Source: Dysidea avara
Lineage: Eukaryota; Porifera; Demospongiae; Dictyoceratida; Dysideidae
DNA: 64,000 bases
Assembly (NCBI RefSeq): GCF_963678975.1
Contig: NC_089280.1
Coordinates: forward strand, 34,601,508 to 34,665,507
Reading direction: 5' to 3'
Shown here: positions 11,341 through 34,400 of the stretch, piece after piece
How positions within the stretch are numbered: the stretch's first letter is position 1
Layout of the letters: every line of letters begins with the position of its first letter
The notes under the pieces: generated by a model
Told to the model about the DNA's origin: nothing
The model's input: only the letters and a program-made list of their open reading frames with translations
Databases searched by the model: none
Translations under genes and position numbers: made by a program

Positions 11341-14300
11341 ATGACTCAACAAATTAAACTGTACTATAATGTGATGTCACCATATTCCTGGATAGGCTTT
11401 GAGGTAAGTAGATGCACATTATGAGAAGTACATAAAAGAATCTTGTAGCTATTACTAGCTGTGGTATGAATTGCTTACATGTGGAAGTTTTGTGTTCATA
11501 TTCAAAATTGTTTCAGCCAGATGTAGCTAGCTTTAAGTAGTCAGTTTTGTGAAGTAAGGATTACTGAATTATTAGATTAAAAAAGTTGCTGCAAACATTT
11601 TTTGATATAAAAGCATACAAGTAGTACTGAGCTATATAGTTCATGTGTAGCTATAATTATTTTATGTAACTGTTGTGTGTAACACATTATAGAGCTAAGT
11701 ATGTACATGGTGCTATGTGTAACACTAACACTTTTCAAAAATAAAAGCAAAATTGTTTGATTGTATTACCCTAACAGTAGTCAAGTGTGACACCATTTTC
11801 TACTAGACTGCAAATACAACAACAACACTACATAATTATAAGCGGAGCCATACAACAGCCCAAACAAAGCAGAAAACAAGCACAAGAGGTAATTATCTAC
11901 AAATCACCGGAGGTTTTTCCTTTAACTTGAAATGTGCATATAAAAACATACAGTGCATGCAATTGTATCTTCAAAGTTCACTCTATTAGACTATATATGC
12001 TAACGGATAATAGCTATATGTTTTAAAAAGATGACATGAGGTACCATGATGACATATGGTCAATACATTTACAGTGAAAAAACACGGGACATGTATAAGT
12101 TCAACATGTTGACTTGTTGAGAAAAGCAGAGAGTAGCGTAGTCAGTTTTCACCTACTACTGAGTAACATATGGATGACTAACTATATGAAGCAGGCAGCA
12201 GCATGGCATTTTAATCTACATATTAGCAGTGGTATATGATAAGCCGTATTATTTCTTTCTTAGGTTCTCCATCGATACAAACAAAAATGGGACCTTCATT
12301 TGCAACTGTGTCCTTTCCAGATCCTTAAAGTCAGGGAACAAAGTAAGTTTGAATTATTGTGACACAGAACTGCACATGTGTGCATATTATACCAGAAGCC
12401 ATACGCACATACACATTGCTGACCACAGCATGCTATACACTGCATAGATCAAAGCTGAATAGCACAAAGTTCAGTTAACTGCAAGGAAACAATACACTGT
12501 TAACTTTGGTCTGTACAATACTGTGCATACAACTTAATGATTGGCTTGAACACACATATGTATGTTTAGTATACTGCGAAGTATCAAGCACAACCAGCAC
12601 CTTTTGTTTTATATCATTGTCATGGTATTCATAAATAAACTACACAAACTAGCGTAAAAATAAATGGAATATGGGAAATAGAAATCACTGCAAAAAAAAC
12701 AACCAAAAACCCCAAGAAACAAGACTGAGTCAAACAAGTCAACATGTTGAATTGCTCAGCTCTAGGACTACAATGGAGCATGTCAAATGCTAACAGATCT
12801 GTGTGTGTGACAATTCAAAGTGCTAGGTTTGACATGCTGTCATGCCCAATTGTAGTCCTAGAGCAGTTCAACATACTGACTTGTTTGTCTTTTTTCCAAC
12901 AATCTCTATATTTCCTATACTTTGATTATTTTTATCAGGTAACAATCTTCCTAAAAGTAAAGAAAAAGCAATTCATGTCGGATATGATATCACAAGACTG
13001 GCTAAGTTTTACAACATACCACTAAAGCCACCATCGGTAGGTGAATAATTTCAGTAATTTGTATAGTACTAATTGTTGTTAATTCCTCACAGAATCCTAC
13101 AGAGACTTTGATGGTAAAAGGTGTGATATAATGCACATTAGCCACCTCTATCTATATTAGGGACAATACAGGCTCAGCGACTTGCTCACTGCAGCAAATT
13201 TGGAGTTGCCGGATAAAGTTGAGGCAATTTCTTGGATGAGAGTGTGGTCTAGGGTGGGTTGATTACACAGTACTGTAGATAATGGACTAATAAGAAAATG
13301 GAGAACTAAAATTTCTAACGCATTATTGAGCTCTATTTGCATTCACCGTCCATCTGTAGGTATATAGCTAGAGGAGTGATGACATTCATAGGAGTTAATA
13401 GCTATCACTGTAATGCTTGTCCCGTGGCTATACAGACGACTAACTGTGTTGAGTATATTAGCTATAGACTGAGCTAGTTCAGTTTCTCAGTATTTAACTT
13501 TGTTTGGCCTGAAATAGAGGTTCTATAAAATTAGTAGTTAAATTATGATATATCTTTCTAGGATGAAGACATTACAGAAGATACTAGCTTGCTATTACAC
13601 TATGTGCTGAAGTCTCAGATCCCCCATGTAGGCATGTGTCAAAATTGGAATATCAAATGAAAAATCTAAGAAACTGTTGGCTCGTTGTAAAAATCAAGAT
13701 GTCATTAATAAGTTGAAAGCAACCGCACAGGAAGCCTTTAAGTATGGAGTAAGTGCCTGTATGGGCTAAATTATTTAAAATTTAAGATTTGTTTAGTGGA
13801 CTGCTATAATGTGAGACATTAAAGAAGTCTCAATGTATGAGAGAGCAAGTCTATTGCTATATAACCTGCAAGCAGCAGGTGGTTGGGTCATGTGATATAC
13901 ATATTTGGATAACTAACACATGTGCTGATAATGGCAAGGCTCATGATTCACCAGTTTAACATCATGGTGCCACCAACAAGTTCAGATTGTGGGTAGCCAT
14001 CTCTTGAGATAATTATTATGTAATACACTGCTGCCCTCTCCATGACGTTCAATAAATCAGTGTTACTTCTTTACTGGTCCTTACCAGATAACCATCATCT
14101 GTTGGACCACTCAGAAAGATGGCTACACCACAATACAACTGATATGTGTTATTCACCACTTTATTTCAATGTTGTTTCATCACTAAAGGTATTTGGTGCT
14201 CCATTTATGGTGGTGGGGAAGGATAATCCACAAAATATAATATTCTGGGGCTCAGACAGGAATGAATTGATTGGCTACACACTTGGTAAGTATCCTGTGC

Positions 14301-14360
14301 AAGTCAGTCTGTCAGTTGGTTAGTACATTACGTTATGGGGCTGAAGCGGGAAGGACCACT
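11341..14360 (+). pseudogene. GSTK copy C, decayed
   Basis: Exon remnants: 11341-11403, 12264-12342, 12939-13036, 13093-13120, 13161-13253, 13562-about 13590, 13632-13748, 14189-14285, then a last-exon relic near 14,340. Breaks seen: exon 5 has one extra base (CGACTTGCT where B has CAACTGCT), which shifts the frame into a TAA at GGATAA, plus a 9-nt deletion. Exon 6 has lost its 3' end and donor site. The last exon's acceptor AG is gone (ATGGGG where B has TGTAGG), and the membrane-anchor coding sequence is missing. Exon 1 has YNVMSPYSW instead of YDVMSPYSW. It cannot make a full GSTK. Confidence 0.88.
12669..12920. mobile_element. MITE in intron 2 of GSTK copy C
   Basis: Diverged copy of the palindromic element at 6,136-6,381, in the same intron and at the same distance from exon 3. 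It was therefore inserted before copies B and C separated. A short extra fragment of one arm (TTCAACATGTTGACTTGTT) is at about 12,101-12,119, where exon 1b of copy B would be expected. Confidence 0.75.
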
Positions 14361-15801
14361 TGTGGAACTGGCAAAGTGTTGAATTATTAAGCTCACTGAA
14401 ACATTAACGCTTGTAGCAGCGTTGAACTGAGAACAGAGTAATAGCTACACTCAGTAACCCTCTACAATAACTATAACTCCAAGGTACTCCAATAATAGCA
14501 CAGTTGATGGAACCATTGAACTGTCACTGCACAATGTTGTAGATGACAAAACTTGATGAACTAGTATTATAAACGGTAACTTCTAATATTTGCTCAATAG
14601 CCGTGTAGTAAAGGCTTACTAATCCCAAGAGCTTATAATATTAGGAAGTAAGGGCTGACACTGCCTATATGAAATACTATCTCTGCTTTTTGGTGGCCTC
14701 AAATACTGACAACGCAGACATATAATACATTATTTTGCATCTAGCAACAGTTGACATAGTAATCCATCTGGACTATATATGCTACATGAACACATGATCA
14801 TGACACAACAACCAACTGCTCTATTAGAGGAATGTCACTGCTTTAAGGTTGAATGTTCTATTAGAGTGTTTTACAATTCCCTCAGTGCCTGAATATGTTT
14901 TGTCATTTATGGTAACTAGTTTCTAAAAGAGAACAGTCTGCTACATAAGATAGTGGTCAGCTAATGCTACGTTGTAGTAGATTATTTCAGGGTCATTCTA
15001 TCATCCACACTGTTTGTAATGTCATTGACTCATTCTAGCTAGCCTAATGCTGTCCCCAGCTTGGCAATTATATAAGCTAGCTAGCTACACCTGCCATATT
15101 GTTCAATAAAGGACTGAAATCAGACACAAGATCTCAGTAATTTATTTAGTAGCCTATAATGTATACAAGTAGGATTGTCCTGTGGTCTGTATATCAGTGT
15201 TCTAGTATATACAATTGAATCGATTGATGGACATTATAACAGTTTACATGTAGTGTTATAATCAAGCATTTTGTTATTTTGGGTCTTCCAGTAAGTTGCA
15301 ACTGTGAAACAACAGACATTATAACAGTTTACATGTAGTGTTATAATCAAGCATTTTGTTATTTTGGGTCTTCCAGTAAGTTGCAACTGTGAAACAACAA
15401 TGTGGGTAAATTTTACTCTTAGCCAGTTAGACTAGTTACCATACCTCAGAGTACCTCCCACTGTCAGAAAAGGTTGGTTTGGCTCTGACCTTGCACAAGT
15501 GAAGTATCTGTTCTGCCACTTCGGAAAACAGCCAGTAAGTATTGTAGAACCATTCCTGGATGTACTATACACATGTAAACATTACCATCAACAGTCCATT
15601 TGTGCCTTGGGGTACTTGTGGGCTCTTGCCATAAACAATCCAACTCCTTGTATCTGAACCTTCGAACACTGACGTCCCTAGTAGATGTTCGAGAGAATCC
15701 ATGCATTAAACACTAGCTACGAGCTGTACTACTTGACGTATTTTTAAATTAAATATTAAAATCACTACAACTATATATTACAAAAATTTCAATTGCAGCT
15801 A
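14361..15801. other. Intergenic region between the GSTK array and PMPCA copy 1
   Basis: No gene supported. It holds the 85-bp direct repeat at 15,230-15,399 and, near 14,815-14,870, two matches to the CTCTATTAGAG motif shared with MITEs elsewhere. Small open frames here show no family resemblance. Confidence 0.6.
15230..15399. repeat. 85-bp tandem duplication
   Basis: Two head-to-tail copies (15,230-15,314 and 15,315-15,399) starting GACATTATAACAGTTTACAT and ending GTGAAACAACA. They appear identical, so the duplication is recent. Confidence 0.92.
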
Positions 15802-24360
<8,559 letters not shown>

Positions 24361-25093
24361 GTCATATACACGTGATCATGCTCGCGTGAGCAAATCGCCA
24401 TGTTTTTTTGATTTTTTGCAAAATCACACATCAAAGAACTAGTCTGGAGTGACCAAGCAACCTTTTCCTTCCGGGTGGCGCTTATGGATTAGAAATTATA
24501 AGCGCCCTATTGGAAAAGGAAGAATACAGAATGCCGGTATGATTTAACCATTACCCCAAGCTGCAGTTTTCCCTATTCCCCAAGCAACCTGAATTTGTAG
24601 TATAAAGCTGCAATGTAATACTATTATAGCATTTTAGGCCACTACCTTTGTCAAGTACGGCCGCGGCTGCTATATTCATGAGATCAAGGTCCTGCAGACA
24701 GATTTTTGATTTAGCTGCTAGTGCTTCAGTTTCTTCAAATGTTTATGGCAAGAGTTTGCCGGGGGAATCTTGAATGGTTACTGCTTTCACTTTAACTTGG
24801 GTTTTCCAACCACTCTATGGTAGGAATGGATGGAAGTTATATTACCTATTGAATTTGGAAATTTACTAAGCTGCCCAAACTTTTAGCCCCGGCAAACTCA
24901 TCATCTATGTGACCAGATTTTACAAAACACAAAATCAAACTAACTCAATGGATAGTACATTGCAAGGACACAACTGATTTTTTTATGACAATATTGATAT
25001 CACCACAACTAGCTATTACTAAAAAAAAATTACTTGCTGCTATTATCTTGGGAACAGTATAGTCTACTCCTATTAGCAGGAGTCATGGCTGCT
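24361..25093. other. Intergenic region between PMPCA copies
   Basis: Holds the promoter of copy 1 and the 3' end of copy 2. No further gene seen. At about 25,045-25,093 the former coding sequence of copy 2 exon 11 can still be read after its premature stop, out of frame. Confidence 0.6.
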
Positions 25094-28000
25094 TCAATCC
25101 TCTATCTGACTGAAGTCCCCCAAGGCAGCTAGTGATGGCTCACTCTTTATCATGGTTGACGCTACTCTCTGTATATCCTCTGCTGTCACTGCATCTGTAA
25201 GATGAGAGGGTTAGTGTGAAAATTATTCATTCATTATTAATGAACACGTTTTAACAACACATAAAAACAATTGTTCTAATCCGTAAGAATACGGCTCTCC
25301 ACTAGGCACAGCTCAGTGGAAACAGTGGGGAGCTCGGTTGACTGCAGCTTTCTGCTCCCACGGATGGCCAGTACAGCGGAATGTAATAAGGAAAATAATA
25401 AAGCACAGCGCATCCAGGAGAGTGTGAAAATTATAGGCTATATTTATATTATATATATCTAGAATGTGGGATAACTGTTGAACTATTATTGTACAGCTGC
25501 TGTAGAAGCTTAAGATTGAGCTGATAGAATGGCAGTTTCTATACTGCTATGTTTGTAGTATATTATTAACTAATGGTAGGTGTGGGTTACCATTAGAGTT
25601 AAAACTTTCATGCTAGTTAAGATATAGGTAAGCATTCAAGCAAAAAATAGACTACTCTAATAGGACATTTATTCAACTACGATGGAAACCTTCAAAAACC
25701 CTCTGGTGTGCCTTTGACAGGAGGCTGTACTGTGCATGTCTTACAGTTGAAGGTGTAGTCACCCAAAGTCTCACCTGGTGTTATGGACAGTTGACAAGTA
25801 CTACACATGTACAGACTGACACTGACCTATTTTCTTACACACTTCTTCCACTGATAATCTAATCCCTGTGGTCAGGACTTGTCTAAAATACAATAGACAC
25901 AAACTTAACACCAGTGAGTAGTATATGCATGCAATGCATATTCAGTATACAAAACTGTAACCCCATGACCCTCAATTATGTGTTACTGCAAATGACAGTT
26001 CTACTAGAGTATTTCAATGTAGGCACTACCAAGTTATGTATACATAAAAACAAGATTTTACTGTTTCTGGAATAATGCACACTTGTCTGTTGCATAGCCA
26101 CAGTAGCTTTCCTCGGATAAACGACAATTGTGTCTCGAGTGTAGTCTATTTGAATAGTTAACAAAACTATGTTTATAATCAAATGGGCTTCCTATAAATT
26201 GCCCAAGACCATTGGGGGTTAGGATAACTTGACTACTAATCCACAGGGGATCTGTTACACCACACCTTCCCATATTCTCAAGGTAGGTAATTTGATGCTC
26301 CATGTTACTCGTCAGAGCTGACTGTAACTGCTTCTTAGCTCGGCTAATATCATCCTACAACAAATGAGATCATTGTTAGCATCACATGAGACAGGTGGGT
26401 GGGGCTACTCAACTGGATTATGTTGTGATGCCATGTGATAAAACTGCTGACACAGCACCTCAAGAAGGTTACGAGTCTGCAAGAAATAGACTGAACTAAA
26501 TACAATGGAGAGTTGATTATCTTTAACCAATATGTACGTAGGTCAAATGCCATTAGAGTATTTTGATGTAAGCCTAGCAGAACATTCAAACGTTACTAAT
26601 GGCTTGGTATATTTATTCATGTGAAAAGTACAGTTTATAGTGATTGTCACAAATCCTCTTAAGAGTATTCTTTATTAGAACAGAGCTTGTATACAAATGA
26701 ATGGGCTCCAATTTGCTCCCCTGCACTCTTTGTGTAGTAGTTGACCTGGCCTGACAGAAGTTATATGAACACTAATAGTTCAGATACTCAACTCTCCACT
26801 GTAATTAGCTAACACACTTAATAGCAAAACTCATCATACACTGTTGTGCTCTGTATAGGGCAAAATGTCCAATTGTAAATTAATGGTAGTGGATGATGCT
26901 GACCGTTGATAAAAGAATGCCTTATTGTGAGATTTGATAATCATGATCCATTTGTGCTGTTCACTTTCACTGAGAAAACTATAACCAGTTAATCGATTGG
27001 AATTAGTTTCTAGAACTCCAATCCCATTTTGTACCATTCAACTGATTCTTACTAATTATTTACAACCAATGAACCAGTGATTAGAATTGGACCTAGTATC
27101 CATTGATAGTGATATCCATTAAAATCTTATGGATAAATATCAAATAGCCCTCCAGTGCCTAACTGGCAAAGCAGATAAAAATAACAAACAAACAACAAAC
27201 AAACAAGCAAATATTTTTTGGGAGCCTGTTAATGTGGACACTTGAGGACACCTACATAATCCAGACACTTAGTTAAGGTCCCAAAGTATCCCTTAGTACA
27301 AAAACTGACCTGGAAAATCAGGACACCTTGATAATCAGGACACTATTGGCTGGTCACAAGGTGCCCATGATGCACTCACACTACGCATCTTACGTGTGAA
27401 GGATGACTGGAGCCATAGATCGCAAATAGTCCAGTGTCAAAGTAGCTGTGATAATGGGCAGCAGCAGAATTGATCCAGTTGTGTCTGCTCAATGCTGTGG
27501 TGTACAACAATCCAGAGCTTCCTCCAACGAGTAAATTGAGGACCTCAAAGGGGAAGAAGTCCTCCAAGTTTTGATGAGAAGGGCTCTCCAAGGCAACAAC
27601 CACATGTGTTAATTCAGGCATTGGTGGGTTTGTTCCAACCACTGGAGGAACAAGTCTCTTGATCTACAGTGTGAAAATATCAAAAAATCTGTTTGTACTG
27701 AACCCATGCATAAGCAATTATAGTGGAATCCACACATTATACTGAGAAATTCTACTGCAAAAGGAACGATAAGCTTTTATGTAAAAGTACACAACATACG
27801 TACTTGTATTCTGTTGAGGTGTTCTCCTATATATATATTGGAATAGAACACTCAACGTGTTTATCCACATAAAACATCACAAAGCCTGAAAGAACATGTC
27901 TGAGATTGCACATGCTGTTCATGTGTACTGTTGTGTGGTGTGTGTGTATGCAGCATAGCCAAATGGCTAAAGCATCAGCCTGATAGTTGAAAGGTTCCAG

Positions 28001-28391
28001 GTTCAATGCTAGTTATACCAATTTGGTGTTATTGTTGTTTCCTTGAGCAAGAAACTTTACTCACATTGCTCCAGTCTACCCAGCTTTATAATGGGGACCT
28101 GGTGGATGTACTGGTGTCAACTGGCAGCTGTAATTCAACGGGTACCTGGTGTTTACTGGGGAAGCAAATGCCCAACTGTCCTTATCTTGCTTAGCGATGT
28201 TGGGGTCGTTGTGGAACTACGGGTGAGGCCTGGACAGTCCTGCTACAGGTTACTACGTATATAGTCCTGCACCAGAAGGATCTGCCTACACAAGACTCAA
28301 GTGCCTGAGTGGTGCACAGGAATCCCAGTAATGGTTCACTGGACGGCAATAGCTGTGTATGCATAGCTGCCATTTTAGGCTTTGCTTTGCA

Positions 28392-28442
<51 letters not shown>

Positions 28443-31400
28443 TCTGTATAATTGAACAAACTCTTTATTCAGCTTTACAGTCAGTACTTACCTTACAATG
28501 ACCTCCGGTATACTGGGAAATAGACCTATCAACAGGGATCATGTCTGAGCTATCCCAAGATGTCTTTGGGTTAACAAAGTGCTTTTCTGCCAACTCAACA
28601 AACTGCTCATGGTCGACACCCACCCCAGCCAGCACCATACGATCGGGAGTATAGTGAGATGCGACAAATCGTTTAATATCCACTGGGGTGATCTGCTCAT
28701 AGCCAGTGCCTTTGGTTATATCTGCATCATCAGCACAATAGTCAATTAACATTCTGGGTAACCCCAATGTGTTGTCTTGATAAGCAGCCTGTAACAGGAA
28801 GGGAATAAAGGAGTAGTATATACACAGTGAAACCTCTCTAATCTGACGTAGCACTAGTAGAGGACTTTAATTTCTTTGTGTAATACCACCAGTACATTCT
28901 CACTAACCTAACACAATATTTGGGTACTATACGTATGTAGCTCTAGTGAATGTGTCAGTGTATTGTATGGTGTAAGTTACAAATCAGTGTTATAATTATG
29001 AAAACTACACACCCAAATAAACACTAGACCAATGTGCTACCTTAACACGTGTTAGCTACAAATTTAATTGAGGTACTATTATTGTTGGCCCAAAGTGATT
29101 GTTATAATGCCACACTATAATTTTAGAAAATAAAACAGCTACAATTACTGAGAATTACATGAACGGATACCACCTGAGTAAGGAGCAGAATATAAGAACT
29201 TCCCAGCCAAGTGATCCAACAAAAAAATTCTAAAGTGCATACACTACTAACAGTGGGGTATAACTATAGATAGCTGCACTTATAACACAGTCTGGTTTGT
29301 TGTAGAAACAACAATCACTTTATCATGTGGGGAGCTTAAATAGACAAACAGGGAGACTGAGATAGTCTAATATAAACGGTTACCCTAATACAATAGTCAG
29401 TCATTTGTACCTACCATTGCTATACTATAACAAAAAAACAAACTACTGCTATTTTGAAAAGAGCTACAAAGTGTGAAGTGAAACAAAAGCTTACCATAGC
29501 TCTTTGTGGGAAACCACTAGCAATTACAATTCAATACCACAATAAGGTTTATCACACAAGTACCATGATATTTTAATACTGAGCCTTTATCAACATAAGA
29601 ACACATACTGATAGTACCCGGTGGATCATTTCTGTCAGAATTGGTTCAGGGTTAGGAAGATTAATGGCATCCTCCGTCTCATTCAGGATAGACTGTAACT
29701 CAATGTTGATCTGTGTGGGAGATACAATATGGTAGTCACTTTACTGATAGCTCTCCCTACCTGTTCCTCAGTGAACTGAGGTCTGTACAATACCTCGGCT
29801 AGAATCTGCATGATCTCCGGTAGACTGTAGCTAAACGCTGCTAATGCATAAGCTATTGTGTCACTACAAATGGAACAACACTTTGATAACCACAAAATAT
29901 TTTTGAAACAGCACCTTTGTTACTGTGCTGCACCTTAGATAATTAACTAGAAGGATTCACGAATTCCACATCATGGCTACTAGACAATGATTGTGTTGAT
30001 CGTGTGCAGTAGAATTCACTGCTTTGATTGTTGAGATAATAAAGCTTTGGTAGAAGCACTCTACCCCTTCCTCCTCTGTACTTAGTACCAACTACTGTGT
30101 GCTTGACCAGAAATTGAATCCGAATAAGCCATGGCTTTTTCAGCCATTCTAACTATATTATAGTTACAGTATTTGCTCTCAGATTAGTGCACTTTAATGA
30201 ACAATTTTCATTTAGGATCCAAGACTCATCACAGGTCATCATGTAGGCTACATGTTTTCCTTCTGAGTGGCTGAAAGTGGCCCAGTGCTTAGTAACTGAT
30301 AGGACAGAAAACAAACATGGAACACCTTACTTTTCAGTTTGATTAGTTATCACTCATAAAAGGTAATTATTGGTACTTGTAATAATAACACCATATAATA
30401 CCATACCTGTTTCACTGCCCATACAAAAGTCTCAATAGTAGCAGTGAAATTTATCCTGCATTTCACTGACAGCAGTGAAAAAGTTGTAATTGTAATTTCA
30501 TTGGCTAGAATTTATGTTAACAATGTAGCGCCAATTAGTGTCGACCGTGTTAGTACATAGTGACAAATTGCGTACATAGCAATGCTAATGCACAGCATGC
30601 GTATATACAGCGAGTATGGTATTAACTGGGAATAGCATGGATAGCAGTGAAATTTGGGATAAATACCACTCTTGTTGTATTGGAAATGGTAAATTCCACT
30701 CGGCTTCATCTCATGAAATTTATCCCCATTTCCAATACAACACTCGTGATATTTATCCCAAATTTCACTGCTACCCATGCTATTACTAGTACAAATCACG
30801 CACACACCTAACAAATCTGTAGTATAATTTATGCGTACAATAACACTCCCAAGTACCAAGGATCCCATAACAAGTACTTGATAGAAATAATTAAGGTGGC
30901 TCCATTATACTTAACTGACCGGAATGACTGGCAGTTAATCGCCCCTCCATATTTCTTCAACTCCTCAAGAATCTTCTCTCTACCTGAAAATTGTTCTGTT
31001 TTCTGAACACACAAAAGTACACCATATATACACCAGTACACAATGTAATGTTACCTCTATAGTCACACTCGATAGTAGGTGTGAGACGCCAGGCTTGTAA
31101 GGTAGTTCATTTCGTGAACCAGCATCTATGAACACTGTGACAAAATCCATTAATAGATACAACATGATTGTTTAGTAACAACTCAGGGCTTTGGAATAAC
31201 AGAAATTACTACATAAATTAGTTCACATCATTTTCTTTACCATGTCAATGAATTTTGTACCACTGGTAGCTGATTACAGCTACAGGCAACTTTTCAACTT
31301 CTCACTAGATCAGACTAAAAGAAGTTGCATTCTGACTCATGTGAGCTATCTTTGCAGGGGTGGATCTAAAAGGGGGACTAAGACAGACAGGGACATAGGT

Positions 31401-34400
31401 AACTAGCCAGAAATTAGATGATACCAAGCCTTCTCACAGGTCCCTAGTGGGATAGCACTTATAAGGGGTATTAGAACACAGAAACCAAGTGGTAAGATTC
31501 ATCTAGTATCCATAGTCAAATTAGCTATTTGGAATCATTGCTACATTAGTGTGCAACCTAGTTTTTCAGTGGAAAATAATGGAATTTTATCATTTACTTT
31601 ACTATTAAATATGCACCGAGTATCATGCATGATAGTCTCTTTCACAGATTTAGCTGATTAGAGCATGGATAAGAGGAGCTGATGCATTAGGTAATAATAG
31701 CAACATCTAAATGCTTGGTAGCTAGCTACAAATGAAAAGAGACGAAACATGTATAGCTAAGTAGTAGTGGTGTTGAACGTAATGACACTTTAAAGATCAC
31801 AATTAGTATGCATGCTCCTTAGCTTAGTGACACTTTTTGTTAGCCTTAGCACCAAAATTAATAAAGCAGTGGCGGATCTAGATGGGTTCTGTGTTTCAAC
31901 AGAAACCCCCTTTTAAATTTAACTTATGGCAGTCTAACTAGCTTTATTAATGTTGTATTGAAAATTTGCCATAGCAAACAACTACGTACCACTGTACTTC
32001 AGTAGCATGTATGAATTGCACTTCGATTTATAACCATTAAACTTAGCAACACTTCACTTTTCATCTCCCACAACATTTAAAATGATTGAGATACTCTAAT
32101 AGAGCACTCAAGTAACTACTCTAATAGAGCAATCAAAGCTACAGCTTAGTCACAACTTTGCCCTACAGTTAGCTATAGTACCTATGTTGACTAAAAGTAG
32201 CTGCCTAAAATCTTCTTAGATACCTTATTTTTCAGCTATAGCTACCAACTTTCAGAAACTCCCTTTTAAAAATCCTAGATCTGCCACTGCAAAGTGTACA
32301 GAGCAATGCAGTGAAGCACAAAGCAGGGTGTAATATAGTAGCTATTAGTCCTCTCACAATCCTTAGCAAAGAGCAAGTATACTTGCATTTATGAGCTTTC
32401 TGAATTTGCTGTTGTGATAGTCAACTTATTTTCTATGATTTGCCGGATTATGAAGACTGATTTAGCTAGCTACAAATGCCAGCACCATAATCCACAGCAT
32501 GGTAACATATTGAAAAGTACATTCATAGACAAAAGTGGGTGAATATGCTATAGCTGCCTTATCAGACTGTCAGTTACCAAAAGACTACAGTTTTGCTAAA
32601 TAGCTGAGTTGGTTGCCTATATACTTACTCTAACACTTTGAATCCTTCATAAAACCCCCACACTTTGATTAAGAATCACTTCTTATATATTAGTTTTAAT
32701 TGTGGGTTTTGTTTTATTCAGATAATTAGCAGTGTTTTCCACTATGGCTATATTAGCCACATTGGAATAGCCATACTGGAAAATACTGCTAATTATCTGA
32801 ATAAAACAAAACCCACAATTATTAGCCATAGTGGAAAACACTGCTAATTATCTGAACAAAACCCACAATTAAAACTTTGCAACTGTGGAGATGCAACCCA
32901 CAATGGAAAACTTTTTAAAATAACTCTGGAGGAAAAGTCTCCTGGAACAGAGTTAAACAATTAGTTACATAGACATCAATAGTGTTGCTAGTGATGTATA
33001 GTTTTTGAAATAAAATAAGTGAACATGTCACACATTTAATGAAAATATTATTTTGAACTGGTTTTAGCAGGTAGAGCAGTATTACAAATGAGTCACATTT
33101 CAAGATCTTCTGTAATTCCATCCCATGAGTTAATTAATATATGTTTTTGAGGGCTCAGCTTAGAGCTGTGATACTTAACCGGTTAATCAACCAGCTATTT
33201 TTATATATTCAGTTACCAGTTATTCTTTCTCATAACCGGATAACCAATCCCTAACATGAGTTTTCACTTTAAAATGTATGGTTTGGGTATTCTTTTCATT
33301 CTTCAACATTGATATCACACTTGTTGGTTTATGTATTATGACTTGTTGCCTATTACGTACTTTGGCCACTACAAGTATAATCAACTATAAATTTTTAGGT
33401 GGACGTAGCTTAAAAACTAAGTCTATAGCATAAAATATTAGAGATAATTTTGTTAAATTCAGTTAACTGGATAACTGGCAGTTATGATTTACCCAGTAAC
33501 TGGTTATGATAACTATTCTGTGCTCTAGCTCAGCTCAATGTGAATGCACTATAATTCAGGTGTCTAGTTAATCAACTGTTTTTGAAAAGATGCGGCAGAT
33601 TGTTGGCCCAAATAACACTAGCCAGTGCATAGGTAGATGTATTTTGCGTTCATCAAAGGTAAAATAAAAACCTTTTTTTTTGCTGGCCGCTTGAGTTCAA
33701 ACTATACATACTTGCTACATAGTGCTGGCTGGTAGTGAAAAAATGCAGGAAACACAACATTGAAATGCTTTATTAGCTTTTTTCATTCAAGTTGAGAGTT
33801 TACTCATTGATTGATTGATTATTTAAACTCCCACTGAGTACTCGGTAAAGCCATTCTTCCATACACTGGAGTACACAAGACACAGCAGAAGTACAAGATG
33901 AAAGAGTTCACCCATAGCCCAAGGACCCCAGAAAATTGTCACAAATGACTGCTCGAATATAAGAGGAAAAGCCAAGCCTGTTCTCAATTTCATCATCACA
34001 ATTCCCACTTCCACCATCTTGAAAAAAAACAACTTGCCAGTGCATGGGGACAGTTTCAATTCTGCAGTAAGATCCTGCAATATTTCTTAGTGCAGAACTG
34101 AGATCCTTTTTATATCACATCTTACAAGAATTTTTCTGTAATGGAGCCTGGACTGCTAAAATTCTTACAGAAACTGATGTTGCAGGTTGTTAGTGTTATT
34201 AGCACTTTACAGTGACCAGCACTGAAGGTCTGACAGCAACATGTGCTGCAGCCTTAGGCCACTACAATGAGATTACTTGTTTCTCATCAACCGCCCGCAC
34301 CAAAATTTTCTTTTGCCCATGCGCACTCATTATTGCACGAGATGGCAGCATGGCTTTTTTGAGTGTTGTGGTAGTGGGTTTATCACGTAGAAAAGCACTA

